A stretch of 64,000 nt of DNA from Enterobacter chuandaensis. Its GTDB lineage: Bacteria; Pseudomonadota; Gammaproteobacteria; Enterobacterales; Enterobacteriaceae. Made by a program: the position numbers and the translations under genes. This document shows, piece by piece, positions 11,653-20,519 of the stretch; position 1 is the stretch's first letter; each line of letters starts with the position of its first letter. The stretch spans positions 186,001 to 250,000 of the forward strand of contig NZ_QZCS01000003.1 of assembly GCF_003594915.1 (NCBI RefSeq), written 5' to 3'. The notes under the pieces were generated by a model. The model was not told the DNA's origin, searched no databases, and worked only from the letters and a program-made list of their open reading frames with translations.

Positions 11653-12150
11653 ATGGCTGACAGTTTTCAGAATGAGGTGCCGAAGGCACGTATTAACCTG
11701 AAGCTTGACCTGCATACAGGTGGAGCAAGCAAAAAAATGGAATTACCGCTGAAATTGCTGGTTACAGGCGATTTCTGCAATGGTCAGGATTCTGCGCCAA
11801 TATCTGAGCGTGAAAAAGTTAACATCACTAAAAATAATTTTGATAGTGTCCTTTCCGAATATTCCCCAAAAGTTAATCTGACCGTTAAAAATATGCTGTC
11901 TGATGATGGGGGAGAGGACGCTATTCAGCTGACTTTCCAGAGCATGAAAGATTTCACGCCTGAGCAGGTGGCGGCCCAGATACCGCAGCTGAAGGCAATG
12001 CTGGCGATGCGCAACTTGCTCCGTGATTTGAAAGCCAACCTTTTGGATAACCAGACTTTCCGAAAAGAGCTGGAAAAAATCGTTCTTGACCAGTCGCTTA
12101 GCGCTGAGTTGCGAAATGAATTATCCGCACTGGCGTCAAAAAAATCGTAA
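11653..12150 (+). CDS. tssB: T6SS contractile sheath small subunit TssB
   Basis: The 165-aa product matches TssB/VipA, the small subunit that copolymerises with TssC into the contractile sheath. The N-terminal motif PKARINLKLDLHTGGASKKMELPLKLL is typical, as are LPLKLLVTGDF and the C-terminal ALLKDLKANL-like segment (MRNLLRDLKANLLDN). GAGGG lies 9 nt before the ATG. It is the first gene of a co-oriented set tssB-tssC-tssK-tssL. The ORF looks intact, although the cluster as a whole is gutted, so any function would need other T6SS genes elsewhere. Confidence 0.93.
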   Translation: MADSFQNEVPKARINLKLDLHTGGASKKMELPLKLLVTGDFCNGQDSAPISEREKVNITKNNFDSVLSEYSPKVNLTVKNMLSDDGGEDAIQLTFQSMKDFTPEQVAAQIPQLKAMLAMRNLLRDLKANLLDNQTFRKELEKIVLDQSLSAELRNELSALASKKS

Positions 12151-12188
12151 CCATCAGGCTGTTTTAACGGATTAATCAAGGAATGCTC

Positions 12189-13727
12189 ATGTCTGTACAA
12201 AATAATATTTCTGGCGGTGAAAGCGTGGTGCTGGAACGCCCGGCTGCGGGTGGTGTTTACGCCTCCCTGTTTGAGAAAATCAATCTGAGCCCTGTCTCTG
12301 AGCTGAGCGCCCTGGATATCTGGCAAGATGCGCAGGCGATGTCGGATGCCACCGCCGATGAACGTCTGACAGCCGGTATGCAGGTCTTTCTGGAATGTCT
12401 GACCAAAGCAGGCTCAAAAGTCGAAAAACTGGATAAAAGCCTGATTGATCACCATATCGCTGAGCTTGATTATCAGATCAGCCGTCAGCTTGACGCCGTG
12501 ATGCACCATGAAGAGTTTCAGGCGGTTGAGAGCCTGTGGCGCGGCGTGAAGTCGTTGGTGGATAAAACCGATTTTCGCCAGAACGTGAAAATTGAGTTGC
12601 TGAGCATGTCTAAAGAAGACCTGCGTCAGGACTTTGAAGACTGTCCAGAAGTCATTCAGAGTGGTCTTTATAAACACACCTACATTGATGAATATGACAC
12701 CCCAGGCGGCGAGCCGATTGCGGCGCTGATTTCCGCTTACGAGTTCGACGCTTCAGCGCAGGATGTCGCTCTGCTGCGCAATATCTCCAAAGTCTCTGCT
12801 GCCGCACACATGCCGTTTATCGGCTCGGCAGGCCCGAAATTCTTCCTCAAAGAGTCAATGGAAGACGTCGCGGCGATTAAAGATATTGGTAACTATTTTG
12901 ACCGCGCAGAGTACATCAAGTGGAAATCGTTCCGCGATACTGACGATGCCCGCTACATTGGCCTGGTGATGCCGCGCGTATTGGGTCGTTTGCCGTATGG
13001 CCCGGATACCGTTCCGGTTCGCAGCTTCAATTATGTCGAAGAAGTCAAAGGTCCGGATCACGACAAATACCTGTGGACCAACGCATCGTTTGCCTTCGCG
13101 TCCAACATGGTGCGCAGCTTTATCAATAATGGCTGGTGTGTACAAATCCGCGGCCCGCAGGCTGGCGGTGCGGTCCAGGATCTGCCGATCCATCTGTACG
13201 ATCTTGGTACCGGCAACCAGGTGAAAATCCCGAGCGAAGTGATGATCCCGGAAACCCGTGAATTCGAATTCGCGAATCTGGGCTTCATTCCTTTGTCCTA
13301 CTACAAAAACCGCGACTACGCCTGCTTCTTCTCGGCTAACTCCACGCAGAAACCAGCGCTGTATGACACCGCAGATGCAACGGCGAACAGCCGCATCAAT
13401 GCGCGTCTGCCGTACATCTTCCTGTTGTCGCGCATTGCCCACTATCTGAAGCTGATTCAGCGCGAAAACATCGGTACCACCAAGGATCGCCGACTGCTGG
13501 AGCTGGAGCTGAATACCTGGGTGCGTAGCCTTGTGACCGAAATGACCGACCCGGGCGACGAGCTGCAGGCGTCTCATCCACTGCGTGATGCGAAAGTGGT
13601 GGTGGAAGATATTGAGGATAATCCGGGCTTCTTCCGCGTGAAATTGTACGCTATCCCGCACTTCCAGGTGGAAGGCATGGACGTCAATTTGTCGCTGGTT
13701 TCCCAGATGCCGAAAGCGAAATCGTAA
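12189..13727 (+). CDS. tssC: T6SS contractile sheath large subunit TssC
   Basis: TssC/VipB, 512 aa from the ATG at 12189, which has AAGGA six bases upstream; an in-frame ATG at 12183 would add two residues. Family motifs visible are EFQAVESLWRGVKSLV, FIGSAGPKFF, LPYGPDTVPVRSFNYVEEV and the C-terminal PGFFRVKLYAIPHFQVEGMDV. It forms the sheath with TssB around the Hcp tube. No frameshift or internal stop is seen. It lies 38 nt after tssB and 18 nt before tssK. Confidence 0.94.
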   Translation: MSVQNNISGGESVVLERPAAGGVYASLFEKINLSPVSELSALDIWQDAQAMSDATADERLTAGMQVFLECLTKAGSKVEKLDKSLIDHHIAELDYQISRQLDAVMHHEEFQAVESLWRGVKSLVDKTDFRQNVKIELLSMSKEDLRQDFEDCPEVIQSGLYKHTYIDEYDTPGGEPIAALISAYEFDASAQDVALLRNISKVSAAAHMPFIGSAGPKFFLKESMEDVAAIKDIGNYFDRAEYIKWKSFRDTDDARYIGLVMPRVLGRLPYGPDTVPVRSFNYVEEVKGPDHDKYLWTNASFAFASNMVRSFINNGWCVQIRGPQAGGAVQDLPIHLYDLGTGNQVKIPSEVMIPETREFEFANLGFIPLSYYKNRDYACFFSANSTQKPALYDTADATANSRINARLPYIFLLSRIAHYLKLIQRENIGTTKDRRLLELELNTWVRSLVTEMTDPGDELQASHPLRDAKVVVEDIEDNPGFFRVKLYAIPHFQVEGMDVNLSLVSQMPKAKS

Positions 13728-13745
13728 GGCGAGAGGAAATCAGGG

Positions 13746-15095
13746 ATGAAAATTCATCGTCCGTTATGGAATGAAGGGGCGCTTTTAGCCCCTCAACAGT
13801 TTCAGCAGCAGTCCGAATGGGAAGCATTTTCCCGGGCCGGCATCGCCGCCCGTGGAAATGCCTTTCCATGGGGCGTTGGTCTAGTTGAGCTGGATGAAGC
13901 GATGCTGGCCTTCGGCCGGGTCCAGGCGCAATCACTGCGTCTCTGGCTCCCGGATGACACGTTGATCGATACACGGTTCTGCGACATGCCACCGGAGCCG
14001 CGTGAAATCGAGGCACCGGCTCCTGCCAATAATGCCCCTGTGACGGTGTTTGTGGCGTTACCAGTAATGCAGGCCGGGATCGTCAACGTTCAGACGGATA
14101 CAGTACCTGCAGAGCGCCCTCTGCGCTATCGAGAAGCCTGGGAGACGATCGCTGATCGTTTCGGGCAAGAAGAAGAGTCGATGGCGGTGGCACGCTTTAA
14201 TCTGGCATTCCGTTTCGGACATGAAGATAACGGCGCCTGGGATAGATGTGCCATTGCCCGTCTGTTGCCGGACGGGCAAGGGGGGTGGCGTCAGGATCCG
14301 GACTTTATCCCTCCTATGGCACTATTTTCGGCAAGTCGTAATCTGTGTGAGCGCCTGGCACTACTGAATCGTCAGTTGCGCTCCCGCCGTCAGCGGCTGA
14401 TGTCCATGCGTCGTGAGAGCAACGACAGGATGGCTGATTTTGCGGTCGCCGATGTTTCACTTTTCTGGCTGCTGAATGCCTTGAATTCGCATGCCCGGGT
14501 GCTCTCGGAGTATGAGCGTTTCCCTTACAGGCATCCTGAGCAAGTCTGGCGCGAACTGGCTAGTCTTGCCGGCAGTATGCTGACTTTCTCGCTTGAGCAC
14601 GATCTGGATGCTATTCCGGGTTACGACCACCTCACGCCGGAGAAAACCTTCCCGCCACTCTTTGACCTTATCAGCGAACTGCTGGAAGCCAGCCTGCCGT
14701 CACGCGTGGTGGCTGTCCGAATGGATCGCCTGGATCCCGAAACCTGGAAAGCGGTGCTGCACGATATTCGTCTGCGCGATGAAGCCGATTTCTATCTCTC
14801 CGTTCGGGCAAATCAGCCTGCCTGGCAGACTGCAGAACGCTTTGCCGAAGTCTGTATTGCTGGTGCTCCGGCTAATGTTGGCGAAGTGTCCGGTCTGGCT
14901 GTTGAAGGTATTGGACTTATTGCCCTGAGTCGCGTGCCTGCTGCGCTACCGGTGCGTCTGGAGAACCAGTACTTTGTGCTAGATATGGAGAGTAATGCGG
15001 CCCGCGAAATGCTGGATCAAGGCGTCTGCGTCTTTTATGTTCCGTCCGTGCTCGGCGAGCTTGAGCTGGAACTGTTTGCGGTGCTGCGCTCATGA
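13746..15095 (+). CDS. tssK: T6SS baseplate subunit TssK
   Basis: TssK (ImpJ/VasE family), 449 aa, begins MKIHRPLWNEGALLAPQQFQQQ, the usual N-terminus of the family (x-W-xEG-xLxPQ-FQQQ). TssK trimers link the baseplate to the membrane complex through TssL and TssM. GAGAGGAAATCAGGG precedes the ATG. The stop overlaps the tssL start as ATGA, so the two are translationally coupled. It appears full length with no missing block. Its usual partners tssF, tssG and tssE are absent from the window. Confidence 0.92.
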   Translation: MKIHRPLWNEGALLAPQQFQQQSEWEAFSRAGIAARGNAFPWGVGLVELDEAMLAFGRVQAQSLRLWLPDDTLIDTRFCDMPPEPREIEAPAPANNAPVTVFVALPVMQAGIVNVQTDTVPAERPLRYREAWETIADRFGQEEESMAVARFNLAFRFGHEDNGAWDRCAIARLLPDGQGGWRQDPDFIPPMALFSASRNLCERLALLNRQLRSRRQRLMSMRRESNDRMADFAVADVSLFWLLNALNSHARVLSEYERFPYRHPEQVWRELASLAGSMLTFSLEHDLDAIPGYDHLTPEKTFPPLFDLISELLEASLPSRVVAVRMDRLDPETWKAVLHDIRLRDEADFYLSVRANQPAWQTAERFAEVCIAGAPANVGEVSGLAVEGIGLIALSRVPAALPVRLENQYFVLDMESNAAREMLDQGVCVFYVPSVLGELELELFAVLRS

Positions 15096-15844
15096 TAAAG
15101 GACTTCGACATTGATGCCCTGTTGGCAGAAACCTGGCTCACAGTGGCGCAATTGCGTCACGGCGGCCAGATAACGGATGGCCCGGCACTGTATGCCGCGT
15201 GTAAAGCGCAGGTGGAGAGCGTGCGTGAGGCGCTGGACAGGGTCGGATTTGATGCAGAAAGTATCGATCACATTACCTACGCACAGTGCGCCCTACTTGA
15301 TGAAACCGTTCTAAACCGCAGGCAGGAACCGAAAGCCGCAGTAGCGGATATCAACGGAACAGACGCCACAGAGAATCATTCCACTGATGATACGTTCCGT
15401 GACGCACTGAACATGACCATGCTGGACGCGGGGCAGAGAGCCTGGCGTTCAGCCCCGCTGCAGGCGGTGTACTTTGGCTCACTGCGTGCCGGTGAAGCGC
15501 TGTATGACCGCATCGCGGAGATATTGCGACACCCCGCACCCGAGCCTGCCGTACTGACCTGTTACCAGCGGGTGCTTGCACTCGGTTTTCAGGGGCAGTA
15601 CCGGTTGTCCGGCGTGGGGCAGGCCCGTCGTGATGAAGTTATTGCAGTACTGAATGAGCGCGTGCCACCGCTTGAAACCGGCTCCTCGCTGGTGGTTCAG
15701 AAGACCGGGCGTCGTCACTATAACCTGCTGAGGTCCGTATGGTTCTGGACCGTACTGGCGGCGATCCTGACTGGTGCTGTGTGGTTGAGTGGTCATCTGT
15801 GGTTGCAGGATCTGCTGCACCAGCAACTGCCGGAGCAGCCCTAA
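15092..15844 (+). CDS. tssL: T6SS membrane-complex protein TssL (DotU family)
   Basis: The 250-aa protein of the DotU/TssL type has a cytoplasmic helical domain (YAQCALLDETVLN, LEVLYLCLALGFQG-like LACYQRVLALGFQGQYRL) and a single C-terminal membrane segment at about residues 213-232 (WFWTVLAAILTGAVWL). It normally anchors TssK to the TssJLM envelope complex. It starts inside the tssK stop (ATGA) and ends in TAATG, overlapping the next ORF by one base. Its partners tssJ and tssM are not present in the window. Confidence 0.9.
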   Translation: MIKDFDIDALLAETWLTVAQLRHGGQITDGPALYAACKAQVESVREALDRVGFDAESIDHITYAQCALLDETVLNRRQEPKAAVADINGTDATENHSTDDTFRDALNMTMLDAGQRAWRSAPLQAVYFGSLRAGEALYDRIAEILRHPAPEPAVLTCYQRVLALGFQGQYRLSGVGQARRDEVIAVLNERVPPLETGSSLVVQKTGRRHYNLLRSVWFWTVLAAILTGAVWLSGHLWLQDLLHQQLPEQP

Positions 15845-17722
15845 TGCGTGGACGAACACTTGCTCGGGCTGCCTTGCCGGTATTGCCGTGTATTGTCGCG
15901 GTGTTGTGGCTGGTCTGGGGGTTTCTCGCATGGCCGGTTGCAGGTAAATCGGTCCTGACGCTGCTCGCACTGCTGCTTTCCACTGTCCTTATCCATCGGC
16001 GTTACCGACAAAAACGGCCGGCACAGCAGACGGATGACGCTGGTCACTTTCTACCGGAAAATCATACCGGACCGGTGGTGCTGGTATGCGGTGATGTGGA
16101 TGATGCCATGTTCGCGGGGGGGCCGTGCCGGGGCACGGCGGAGGGCTGGTATCTACGGGTAGCGGAACTTACCGGACTTACGCCTTTTGCAGAGCGTCTT
16201 CTGGCCCGTACGCCGACGATGGCAGGCCAGCTAACTGTGATGTACCGCTGTCTGCCGGACCAGCATGAAGATGAGGCGTTGTTGCGCGCCTCCCTGACAG
16301 CGCTGCGTCAGCAGATGAAGCAGTTACGTGACCTGACCGGCTATAGCGTGCCGGTGGTTCTGAACACCGAATTTAGCGGCCCGGACACGCCCTGGATAGT
16401 GGTGCGGGACAATACGACCCTGGTGTGTCCTGAAGATGAACCTGCTGTCATCCTTAGCGAATGGCAGCAGTGCCCGCAAACGGCCTTTATTCAGCCGTAC
16501 CTGACACAGGCGACATCGTTGCTTCATTCTGTGATATTGGACGAACTGGGCAAAGCGCACAGGCTGTGTCCGATCATACGACCGTTTGCTGTCACCCTGC
16601 GTCTCGGATCGATATCCACCTCGGCAGCAGCGCTGTGGCCAAAGTTATTGTTCCGTCAGACCCGCATTGCCCCTGCCGGTCGTATCACGACCTATGAACC
16701 ACGCTGGCATTTTGCCGATGCGGTACTACCGCTGCTGGCCCCCTACACCACCCCGTTGCAGGGTGGCAAAACCGGGCGTCGGGTGGTGATGGTTTTGCTG
16801 TTATGCGTCCTGGGTGCTATTGCCCTGTCCGTGCGGCATAACCAGTCGTTTATCCGCAAGGTCAGCGCAGATCTTCAGCGCTGGCAGGCTATCCCGATGA
16901 ACCACTATTACCCGAAAGCGCAGGCTCTGCACGCCCTGCAGCAGGATGCATTGCTGCTGGAGCGCTGGCAGCGTCAGGGAGAGCCCCATCGCTACGGGCT
17001 CGGGCTGTATCCGGGCAACCGCCTGTGGCTGGCGGTACAGCAGGCCATTGATACCTATGTGCCTCCGCCGCCACTGCCAAAACCGAAGCCAAAGCCAGTA
17101 CCGAAAATTGTCCGTCTCGACAGTATGTCACTGTTTGACTCCGGCAAAGCGGTGCTGAAAACCGACTCGACCAAAATGCTGGTCAATTCGCTGGTTGGCA
17201 TTAAGGCCAAACCGGGTTGGCTGATTGTGGTCGCGGGTCATACGGATAACGCCGAACATCATAATGTGCAGATAACTGACGACGCGATCAAAGCCGCAGT
17301 CACCCTGTCTCGCCGTTACCTGACGGGACGCCAGTTGCCGGACAAAGCGGTTGACCTGCTTGATACCGCGGCCGCCCGCGTGCGTATGAGCCTCGACACC
17401 GTACCGGAAGCCATTGTCCGTCTGAAAGCACAACTGACGGCTCTTGAACTCGAAGAGCAGGCTTTGCTGGAGGATATTGCTGCTGGCAGCTGCCACCACG
17501 AAGACCGTCTGAGCATTATTGAACAGCAGCAAAATGCGCTTGAAGCCACCCTTCTGCAGCAAGAATGCCGCTTTGATGCTGAAAAAGCCATTGCTATGCA
17601 ACTGATGGCCAGCCGTCAGGGTGTCAGCAAGCAGGCAGAAATCCTGAAGCTTCGGCAGCAACTGGAAAGTGAACAGCAAGGTAATGCGCTGATTCAGGTG
17701 GATGTCGACACGCGCACAGTAG

Positions 17723-17823
17723 CTATCCGAGTACCAGGAACCTCACACTGTTTCCCAGCTGAAAGGCTCACCCCCAGGTTACGTTGGCTACGGCCAGGGC
17801 GGCATCCTCACCGAAGCGGTACG
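17723..17823 (+). pseudogene. Out-of-frame clpV (tssH) fragment inside the chimera
   Basis: Reading from 17723 (CTA TCC GAG TAC CAG) gives [15 protein letters not shown] and then [19 protein letters not shown], the conserved ClpV/ClpB region after the second Walker A. It is shifted by one frame relative to the clpV piece just upstream, so a deletion of roughly 150 codons with a frame change lies at 17722/17723. The surrounding open frame translates this stretch as an unrelated Arg/Pro-rich peptide. Confidence 0.85.
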
Positions 17824-18291
17824 TTTATCTCAGATACGCAGCAGCAGCTTGCACGACTGGATAAGCTGCCTCCTGACTGGAGTATTGTTTATAGTCTTCA
17901 GCTGTTAGAACAGCTCGAGACATTACGGCCAGAAGAGTCTAAGGCGCTGATAATACAGTGGCAAAAAAAGTTTAACGCGACGGCGTTGCCTGTAGACGCC
18001 ATGAACAGCTGGTATCAGGGAATGATGAAGCTTCAGCAACTGAGTAATCGCCTGAGTAGTCTGGATGAGCAAAAAGGAAAATATATAACGGTGAGTGAGC
18101 TTAAATCCGTGGTTTTTTCGACAATTCAGTCATTTAACCGTACGATACCGGCTGAGGAACAGCTCAGACGCCTGTCGCAATATCCTGCCGGATATGCGCT
18201 TCCTGAAGCTGAAAAGACTCAACTGGAGCTTCATCTTAAACAACTGGCAACGCGATATGCTCAAATTAAACAGAATATGTCTGCGCAATGA
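17824..18291 (+). pseudogene. 3' remnant of a vasL/tssA-type gene
   Basis: The last about 155 codons of the chimera resemble the C-terminal domain of VasL (ImpA-related T6SS proteins): helical Gln/Leu-rich sequence with LSSLDEQKGKYITVSELKS and SFNRTIPAEEQLRRL, ending at what looks like the native stop. The N-terminal ImpA-type part is gone. Codon use here is more AT-rich than in the clpV pieces. Recognition is from memory of the family. Confidence 0.65.
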
Positions 18292-18330
18292 GTTCAGATG
18301 ATTGTCAGGCTAATAAAAGGAAGATCAAAG

Positions 18331-18402
18331 TGTCCCCTGCAGGAATCGAACCTGCAACTAGCCCTTAGGAGGGGCTCGTTATATCCATTTAACTAAGGGG
18401 AC
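18331..18402 (-). tRNA. argW: tRNA-Arg (CCU anticodon)
   Basis: Read on the minus strand, GTCCCCT pairs with AGGGGAC to form the acceptor stem. The anticodon arm is AGCCC-CTCCTAA-GGGCT, with anticodon CCU at 18369-18367, and the T arm is GCAGG-TTCGATT-CCTGC. The discriminator A at 18331 is followed by CTT, so CCA is not encoded. In E. coli argW also lies beside yfdC and is the attachment site of prophage CPS-53/KpLE1. Here the T6SS remnant occupies the 3' side. Confidence 0.95.
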
Positions 18403-18477
18403 GAGGCGGCACGAGTATAGCGTTATTTACACTTTGCGTTAAGCGCATTGCCGCCTGACTGCTCAAAGAGTCACCAT

Positions 18478-19407
18478 TCAGGTTGATTTTTTTGCTGCTT
18501 TATCTTTATCTGCCTGCGCCTTAAGCTCGGCTTTGCGTTTATTAGACATGTCGTTACGGATTTGGGCATGGCTTAACAGCGCAAAGATAAACGTTCCGCC
18601 GCAGATATTCCCCGCCAGCGTCGGAAGGGCGAACGGCCAGAAGAAATCACTCCAGTGAAGCGTGCCGTTAAAGACCAGATAAAGTATTTCAACGGTGCCG
18701 ACTACGATATGCGTGGTATCCGCCAGCGCAATCAGCCAGGTCATCAGGATGATCACCACGATTTTAGCGCTACCGGCAGAAGGGAACATCCACACCATTG
18801 TGGCGATAATCCAGCCGGAGATGATGGCATTAGAGAACATTTCGACCGGCGTGTTTTTCATCACATCCATACCGATCTTCACAAACGCGTCCCGGGTGGG
18901 CTCATCAAATATCGGCATATATTCGAACGCCCAGGCCGCAATGCCCGTACCGATGATATTGCCCAGCAGAACCACGCTCCAGAGCCTCATCAGTAAACCG
19001 AAATTGCCGAGGGTAGGGTTTTGCATCACTGGCAGTACGGCGGTCACCGTGTTCTCAGTAAACAGCTGCTGACGGGCCATGATGACGATAATAAAGCCGA
19101 AGGTGTAGCCGAGGTTCTCCAGTAAAAATCCGCCGGGCACGCCCTCCAACTGCACATGAAATATCCCTTTCGCGAGCAGCGAGGCGCCCATTGACAGTCC
19201 AGCCGCGATAGCTGACCAGAAGAGGGCCATGGCATCGCGCTCCATCTCTTTTTCACCATCCTGGCGAATATGTTCATGGATCGCCATCGCGCGGGAGGGA
19301 AGACGATCTTCATCAATCTCTATCTTCTCGCCGCGTGCTTTCTCCTCGCTTTCGATTTCATGTTCCTCATTACTCTCGCCAATTTTTTCTTCACCCACAT
19401 CTTTCAT
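18478..19407 (-). CDS. yfdC: Formate/nitrite transporter family protein YfdC
   Basis: Inner-membrane FNT-family channel of about 309 aa. A charged N-terminal tail (residues 1-45, rich in Glu and Lys) precedes six hydrophobic segments. FNT features include LSMGASLLAKG, RQQLFTENTVT, GNIIGTGIAAW and LAGNICGGTFIFALL. It is close to E. coli YfdC as I remember it; its substrate is not established. ATG 19407 is chosen because GGGAGCCGTT precedes it; the GTG four codons upstream lies within that ribosome-binding site. It is adjacent to argW, as in E. coli. Confidence 0.93.
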   Translation of the reverse strand: MKDVGEEKIGESNEEHEIESEEKARGEKIEIDEDRLPSRAMAIHEHIRQDGEKEMERDAMALFWSAIAAGLSMGASLLAKGIFHVQLEGVPGGFLLENLGYTFGFIIVIMARQQLFTENTVTAVLPVMQNPTLGNFGLLMRLWSVVLLGNIIGTGIAAWAFEYMPIFDEPTRDAFVKIGMDVMKNTPVEMFSNAIISGWIIATMVWMFPSAGSAKIVVIILMTWLIALADTTHIVVGTVEILYLVFNGTLHWSDFFWPFALPTLAGNICGGTFIFALLSHAQIRNDMSNKRKAELKAQADKDKAAKKST

Positions 19408-19722
19408 AACGGCTCCCACAGGATAATCTTTCTTTTAAGCGTAGCGGCTTTTATCGGGATGCCTGTGGGGATGCTCTTAATTTGGCGGGAATGACAACAA
19501 AGGTGATACATCTCGTTCAAAGACATTATAAAATTGCCAGCGAAACGAATTCTAAAAGTCAGGCTATGCTGAGATCAGAGTCACGGTGATTACTGCCCGT
19601 AATTGTACTCATAGACATCGTGAAGCGTGCTGTTACAATCACTTGCACGTTTTCAGACGGAGCGCCACCTGCTCCGTTACGGATGGCAATCAACGATAGC
19701 CATACTGAACAGGGAGATATTT
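19408..19722. other. Divergent intergenic region yfdC/mlaA
   Basis: The 315 nt between the divergent yfdC and mlaA starts hold no convincing gene. The only candidate signal I can name is the mlaA promoter at 19612-19639. Confidence 0.5.
19612..19639 (+). promoter_or_regulatory. Candidate sigma-70 promoter for mlaA
   Basis: TAGACA, 16 nt of spacer and TACAAT give a fair sigma-70 match about 84 nt before the mlaA ATG. This is a pattern match only. Confidence 0.4.
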
Positions 19723-20475
19723 ATGAAACTTCGGCTGTCGGCGCTTGCGCTGGGCGCGACGATGCTTGTGGGCTGCGCCAGCTCCGGGGAGCAAACGGGA
19801 CGCTCCGATCCTCTCGAAGGATTTAACCGCTCGATGTACAGCTTCAACTACAACGTGCTGGACCCGTATGTGGTTCGCCCGGTGGCTGTGGCATGGCGCG
19901 ATTATGTTCCGCAACCTGCACGTAACGGATTAAGCAATTTCACCAGTAACCTGGAAGAGCCTGCGGTGATGGTCAACTATTTCCTGCAGGGCGATCCGTA
20001 TCAGGGGATGGTGCACTTTACGCGCTTCTTCCTGAACTCCCTTCTGGGGATGGGGGGCTTTATCGATGTCGCGGGCATGGCTAACCCGAAACTGCAGCGT
20101 GAACAGCCGCACCGTTTCGGCAGTACGCTGGGGCATTATGGCGTCGGTTACGGGCCTTACGTTCATCTGCCGTTCTATGGCAGCTTCACCGTGCGTGATG
20201 AGGGTGGCGATATGGTCGATACGCTGTATCCGGTCCTGTCGTGGCTCACCTGGCCGCTGTCGGTTGGCAAATGGACGGTGGAAGGGATTGAAACGCGCGC
20301 GCAACTGCTTGATTCAGATGGCCTGCTGCGCCAGTCGTCCGATCCGTACATTATGGTGCGTGAAGCGTACTTCCAGAATCATGACTTTATTGCCAACGGT
20401 GGCAAGCTGAAGCCGGAAGATAATCCAAACGCGAAGGCTATTGAAAACGAACTTAAAGATATTGATTCGGAATAA
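19723..20475 (+). CDS. mlaA: Outer-membrane lipoprotein MlaA (VacJ)
   Basis: Lipoprotein component of the Mla pathway that removes misplaced phospholipids from the outer leaflet together with OmpC/F and MlaC. The 250 aa begin with a lipoprotein signal, with lipobox LVGC and Cys18 as the modified residue. The DPLEGFNRSMYSFN and LNSLLGMGGFIDVAG motifs of the family are clear. The start at 19723 follows AGGGAGATATTT and gives a proper signal peptide; an earlier in-frame ATG at 19627 does not. It ends at a bidirectional terminator facing fadL. Confidence 0.96.
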   Translation: MKLRLSALALGATMLVGCASSGEQTGRSDPLEGFNRSMYSFNYNVLDPYVVRPVAVAWRDYVPQPARNGLSNFTSNLEEPAVMVNYFLQGDPYQGMVHFTRFFLNSLLGMGGFIDVAGMANPKLQREQPHRFGSTLGHYGVGYGPYVHLPFYGSFTVRDEGGDMVDTLYPVLSWLTWPLSVGKWTVEGIETRAQLLDSDGLLRQSSDPYIMVREAYFQNHDFIANGGKLKPEDNPNAKAIENELKDIDSE

Positions 20476-20478
20476 ATA

Positions 20479-20506
20479 AAAAAGGTGAGCAACGCTCACC
20501 TTTTTT
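20479..20506. terminator. Bidirectional terminator mlaA/fadL
   Basis: AAAAAGGTGAGC and GCTCACCTTTTTT form a stem with a short AAC loop, 4 nt after the mlaA stop and 14 nt beyond the fadL stop. A and T tracts on the two sides make it work for both convergent genes. Confidence 0.9.
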
Positions 20507-20519
20507 GATCCCTGCGCGA

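Larger units (their letters stand above)
15844..18291 (+). pseudogene. Chimeric T6SS remnant: ompA-like / clpV / vasL deletion fusion
   Basis: An uninterrupted 815-codon frame is built from three genes. Residues 1-469 are a T6SS-associated OmpA-type protein: two N-terminal membrane segments, a further one near residue 320, a Pro/Lys linker near 405-420, and a peptidoglycan-binding domain that stops at VVAGHTDN. At 17251 it joins clpV/tssH in frame (AEHHNVQITDD, then LSRRYLTGRQLPDKAVDLLDTA) up to DVDTRTVA near 17722. A second clpV piece at 17723-17823 reads correctly only in another frame ([32 protein letters not shown]). From about 17824 the original frame continues as the last 155 residues of a VasL-type protein. 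The OmpA C-terminus, the clpV N-terminus and second Walker A, and most of vasL are missing. I call it non-functional for T6SS; whether a protein is made is unknown. Confidence 0.85.
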
